A stretch of DNA of 7,273 nucleotides from an uncultured Curvibacter sp. (GTDB lineage Bacteria; Pseudomonadota; Gammaproteobacteria; Burkholderiales; Burkholderiaceae), in the NCBI GenBank assembly GCA_946481355.1, contig CAMLNH010000136.1, positions 1-7,273 of the forward strand, given 5' to 3'. The notes below the pieces were generated by a model. It did no database searches. It was not told where the DNA came from and worked only from the letters and a program-made list of their open reading frames with translations. Shown here in pieces: positions 5,589 through 7,273 of the stretch (its first letter is position 1; every line of letters begins with the position of its first letter). Both the position numbers and the translations under genes were made by a program.

Positions 5589-6593
5589 TTACTTGCTCTG
5601 GCTCAACGCATTGCCCAGCAGCCGGGACGTGATGTCCACGATCTGGATCATGCGGTCATAGGGCATGCGTGTGGGGCCGATGACCCCCAAGGTCCCCACC
5701 ACCTGACCGTCGACTTCATAAGGGGCGCTGACCACCGACAGCTCCTCGTAGGGCACGACCTGGCTCTCGCCGCCGATGAAGATGCGCACGCCCTCGGCCT
5801 GGCCGGCGATGTCGAGGAGGCGCATGAGCTGGGCCTTCTGCTCGAAGAGATCGAAGGCGCGACGCAGGTGGCTCATGTCACTGGAAAAGTCGGACACCGC
5901 CAGCAAGTTGCGCTCACCCGCGATGACCACTTCGTCCTGGGCCTGGCTCATGGCCTCGGTGCCCACGGTGACCGCAGCCTGCATCAGGGTGGCGATCTCG
6001 GCGCGCAGCTTGTCCACCTCCCCCTGCAGGCGCTCCCGCACCTGTTCCAGCGTCAAACCCATGTAGTGGGCGTTGAGGTAGTTGGCAGCCTCGATCAGCT
6101 GGGAGGACGCGTAGTCGGTCTCGGTGAAGATCACGCGGTTCTGCACGTCGCCTTCGGGCGATACCAGAATGACCAGGATACGCCGCTCCGACAGGCGCAG
6201 GAACTCGATATGCCGGAAGACTGACGAGCGACGTGGCGTCATGACCACCCCCACGAACTGCGAGAGCGAGGACAGCAGGTTGGCGGCGTTGGAGATGACC
6301 TTCTGTGGCTGATCAGGAGCCAGGCTGGGCGTTGCGATGTGTTCACGCTGCGCGGTCAGCATGGTGTCGACAAAGAGGCGGTAGCCGCGTGCCGTGGGCA
6401 CGCGCCCGGCCGAGGTGTGCGGGCTGGCGATCAGGCCCAGCTCCTCCAGGTCGGACATCACGTTGCGGATGGTCGCCGGCGAGAGCTCCAGGCCTGAAGC
6501 GCGAGACAGCGTACGCGAGCCGACCGGTTGCCCTTCGGCAATGTAGCGTTCCACCAGCGTTTTCAGCAACAACTTGGCGCGGTCATCGAGCAT
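5589..6593 (-). CDS. hrcA: Heat-inducible transcription repressor HrcA
   Basis: A 334-residue repressor of the HrcA family, close to the usual 340. HrcA binds the CIRCE inverted repeat upstream of groESL and often dnaK operons; its activity depends on GroEL in species studied. The N-terminal winged helix domain (about 1-75) carries the family signature [20 protein letters not shown] (36-55), followed by [16 protein letters not shown]. The remaining GAF-like/dimerization part includes [15 protein letters not shown] (about 107-121) and a C-terminal [15 protein letters not shown]. No grpE/dnaK/dnaJ lies beside it; pairing with nadK is the betaproteobacterial arrangement as I know it. No CIRCE element (TTAGCACTC-N9-GAGTGCTAA) is visible in the window, so autoregulation through CIRCE is not supported. 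ATG 6593 starts at the conserved MLDDRA and has no good Shine-Dalgarno; a TAAAAT box lies six bases upstream. Confidence 0.97.
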   Translation of the reverse strand: MLDDRAKLLLKTLVERYIAEGQPVGSRTLSRASGLELSPATIRNVMSDLEELGLIASPHTSAGRVPTARGYRLFVDTMLTAQREHIATPSLAPDQPQKVISNAANLLSSLSQFVGVVMTPRRSSVFRHIEFLRLSERRILVILVSPEGDVQNRVIFTETDYASSQLIEAANYLNAHYMGLTLEQVRERLQGEVDKLRAEIATLMQAAVTVGTEAMSQAQDEVVIAGERNLLAVSDFSSDMSHLRRAFDLFEQKAQLMRLLDIAGQAEGVRIFIGGESQVVPYEELSVVSAPYEVDGQVVGTLGVIGPTRMPYDRMIQIVDITSRLLGNALSQSK

Positions 6594-6599
6594 GACTTC

Positions 6600-6615
6600 A
6601 TTTTAATGATGTAAT
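6600..6615. promoter_or_regulatory. Overlapping divergent -10 boxes for hrcA and nadK
   Basis: The 28-base spacer between the two ATGs is AT-rich. On the minus strand TAAAAT (6605-6600) ends seven positions before the hrcA A of ATG. On the plus strand TGA-TGTAAT (6607-6615) is an extended -10 with TG at 6607-6608 and the hexamer at 6610-6615, ending seven positions before the nadK A of ATG. Both would place transcription starts at the start codons. No -35 hexamers were found at standard spacing in either direction; they would have to lie in the opposite gene. Confidence 0.4.
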
Positions 6616-6621
6616 TTGCGC

Positions 6622-7273
6622 ATGAGTTCCAGATTTCTCCAGGTGGCCCTGATCGGCAAATACCAGACCGCAAGTGCCGCCGGGACGGGCAACCGGCCGG
6701 CTCTGGCCGATATCGCGGCACTGTTGCAGGCTCAGGGCTGTACCGTGGTACTGGAAGAGCAGACCGCCACCAACGCCGGCCTGACCGGTTACCCCACACT
6801 GGGCCTGGAAGGCATAGGCCGTCAGTGCGACCTGGGCCTGGTGGTGGGTGGTGACGGCACCATGCTGGGCATCGGCCGCAAGCTGGCCAGTACCGGAGTG
6901 CCGCTGATCGGCATCAACCATGGCCGCCTGGGCTTCATGACCGACATCCCCTTCGGCAGCTTCGAAACGGTGCTGCCGCCCATGCTGCGCGGCGAGTACG
7001 AGGAGGAGCGCCGCCAGCTCATGCGCGCGCGCGTGCTGCGTCAGGGCGAGTGCGTCTTTGACACCCTGGCCATGAACGACGTGGTGGTGCACCGCGGGAA
7101 CACCTCGGGCATGGTGGAGCTGCGGGTCGAGGTGGACGGCCACTTCGTGGCCAACCAGCGCGCGGATGGTCTGATCGTGGCCACGCCCACGGGCTCCACC
7201 GCCTATTCGCTGTCGGCTGGCGGCCCCATCCTGCACCCGTCCATCCCGGGCTGGGTGATGGCGCCGATCGCGC
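6622..7273 (+). CDS. nadK: NAD kinase (partial, C-terminus outside the window)
   Basis: The first 217 residues of NAD kinase, which phosphorylates NAD to NADP with ATP or polyphosphate; it is the cell's route to NADP. The N-terminus [15 protein letters not shown] is the usual opening strand. The catalytic GGDGT is at residues 76-80 (D78). NHGRLGF follows at 99-105. The NAD-contacting MNDVVVHRG lies at 151-159 (N152, D153), and [20 protein letters not shown] at 182-201 is the family signature. The frame is open to the edge, with perhaps 80 residues missing by comparison with typical NadK (about 290-300). ATG 6622 has no Shine-Dalgarno; it diverges from hrcA across 28 bases. Downstream neighbours are not visible; recN is common there in related genomes. 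Confidence 0.96.
   Translation, partial: MSSRFLQVALIGKYQTASAAGTGNRPALADIAALLQAQGCTVVLEEQTATNAGLTGYPTLGLEGIGRQCDLGLVVGGDGTMLGIGRKLASTGVPLIGINHGRLGFMTDIPFGSFETVLPPMLRGEYEEERRQLMRARVLRQGECVFDTLAMNDVVVHRGNTSGMVELRVEVDGHFVANQRADGLIVATPTGSTAYSLSAGGPILHPSIPGWVMAPIA

Noticed and set aside
6594..6621. Possible CIRCE operator in front of hrcA
   Set aside because: The spacer is too short for the 27-base element and contains no TTAGCACTC or GAGTGCTAA half; CATT-TT-AATG (6599-6608) is too small.

Overview
The window is GC-rich chromosomal core DNA from a betaproteobacterium, most likely of the order Burkholderiales and probably family Comamonadaceae. This rests on the very strong G/C third-position codon use, the gene order yicC-gmk-rpoZ-spoT with convergent greB, the hrcA/nadK divergent pair, and an omega subunit of only 67 residues. 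The family placement is inference from gene order and protein style, not from a database search. I see no mobile element, phage gene, CRISPR array or compositional island.

Layout. A eukaryotic-type Ser/Thr protein kinase runs off the left edge on the minus strand (1-508). A 76-base divergent spacer separates it from a plus-strand run: yicC (585-1487), gmk (1501-2121) and rpoZ (2156-2359), closed by a strong intrinsic terminator (2379-2405). A bifunctional (p)ppGpp synthetase/hydrolase of the SpoT/Rel type follows (about 2450-4717). Its stop codon lies one base from that of the convergent greB (4719-5282, minus). Upstream of greB on the minus strand are a terminator (5319-5352), tRNA-Arg(ACG) (5359-5435) and a CAT-anticodon tRNA (5484-5560), then the heat-shock repressor hrcA (5589-6593). 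nadK (NAD kinase) starts divergently from hrcA at 6622 and runs off the right edge.

How the genes fit together. The central block is themed on guanine nucleotides and transcription. Gmk makes GDP, the precursor of GTP and (p)ppGpp. SpoT makes and destroys (p)ppGpp. Omega helps form one of the (p)ppGpp sites on RNA polymerase, at least in E. coli. GreB works through the polymerase secondary channel. YicC belongs to a family described as an endoribonuclease in E. coli. HrcA and NadK form a separate heat-shock/cofactor unit.

Nothing here looks like an undescribed system. The more interesting signals are regulatory: a perfect TATAAT built from rare codons near the end of gmk, probably a private rpoZ promoter; -10-like boxes that would place transcription starts on the start codons of hrcA, nadK and spoT, none of which has a usable Shine-Dalgarno; a terminator/inverted-repeat leader before greB; and 3' ends of spoT and greB only one base apart.
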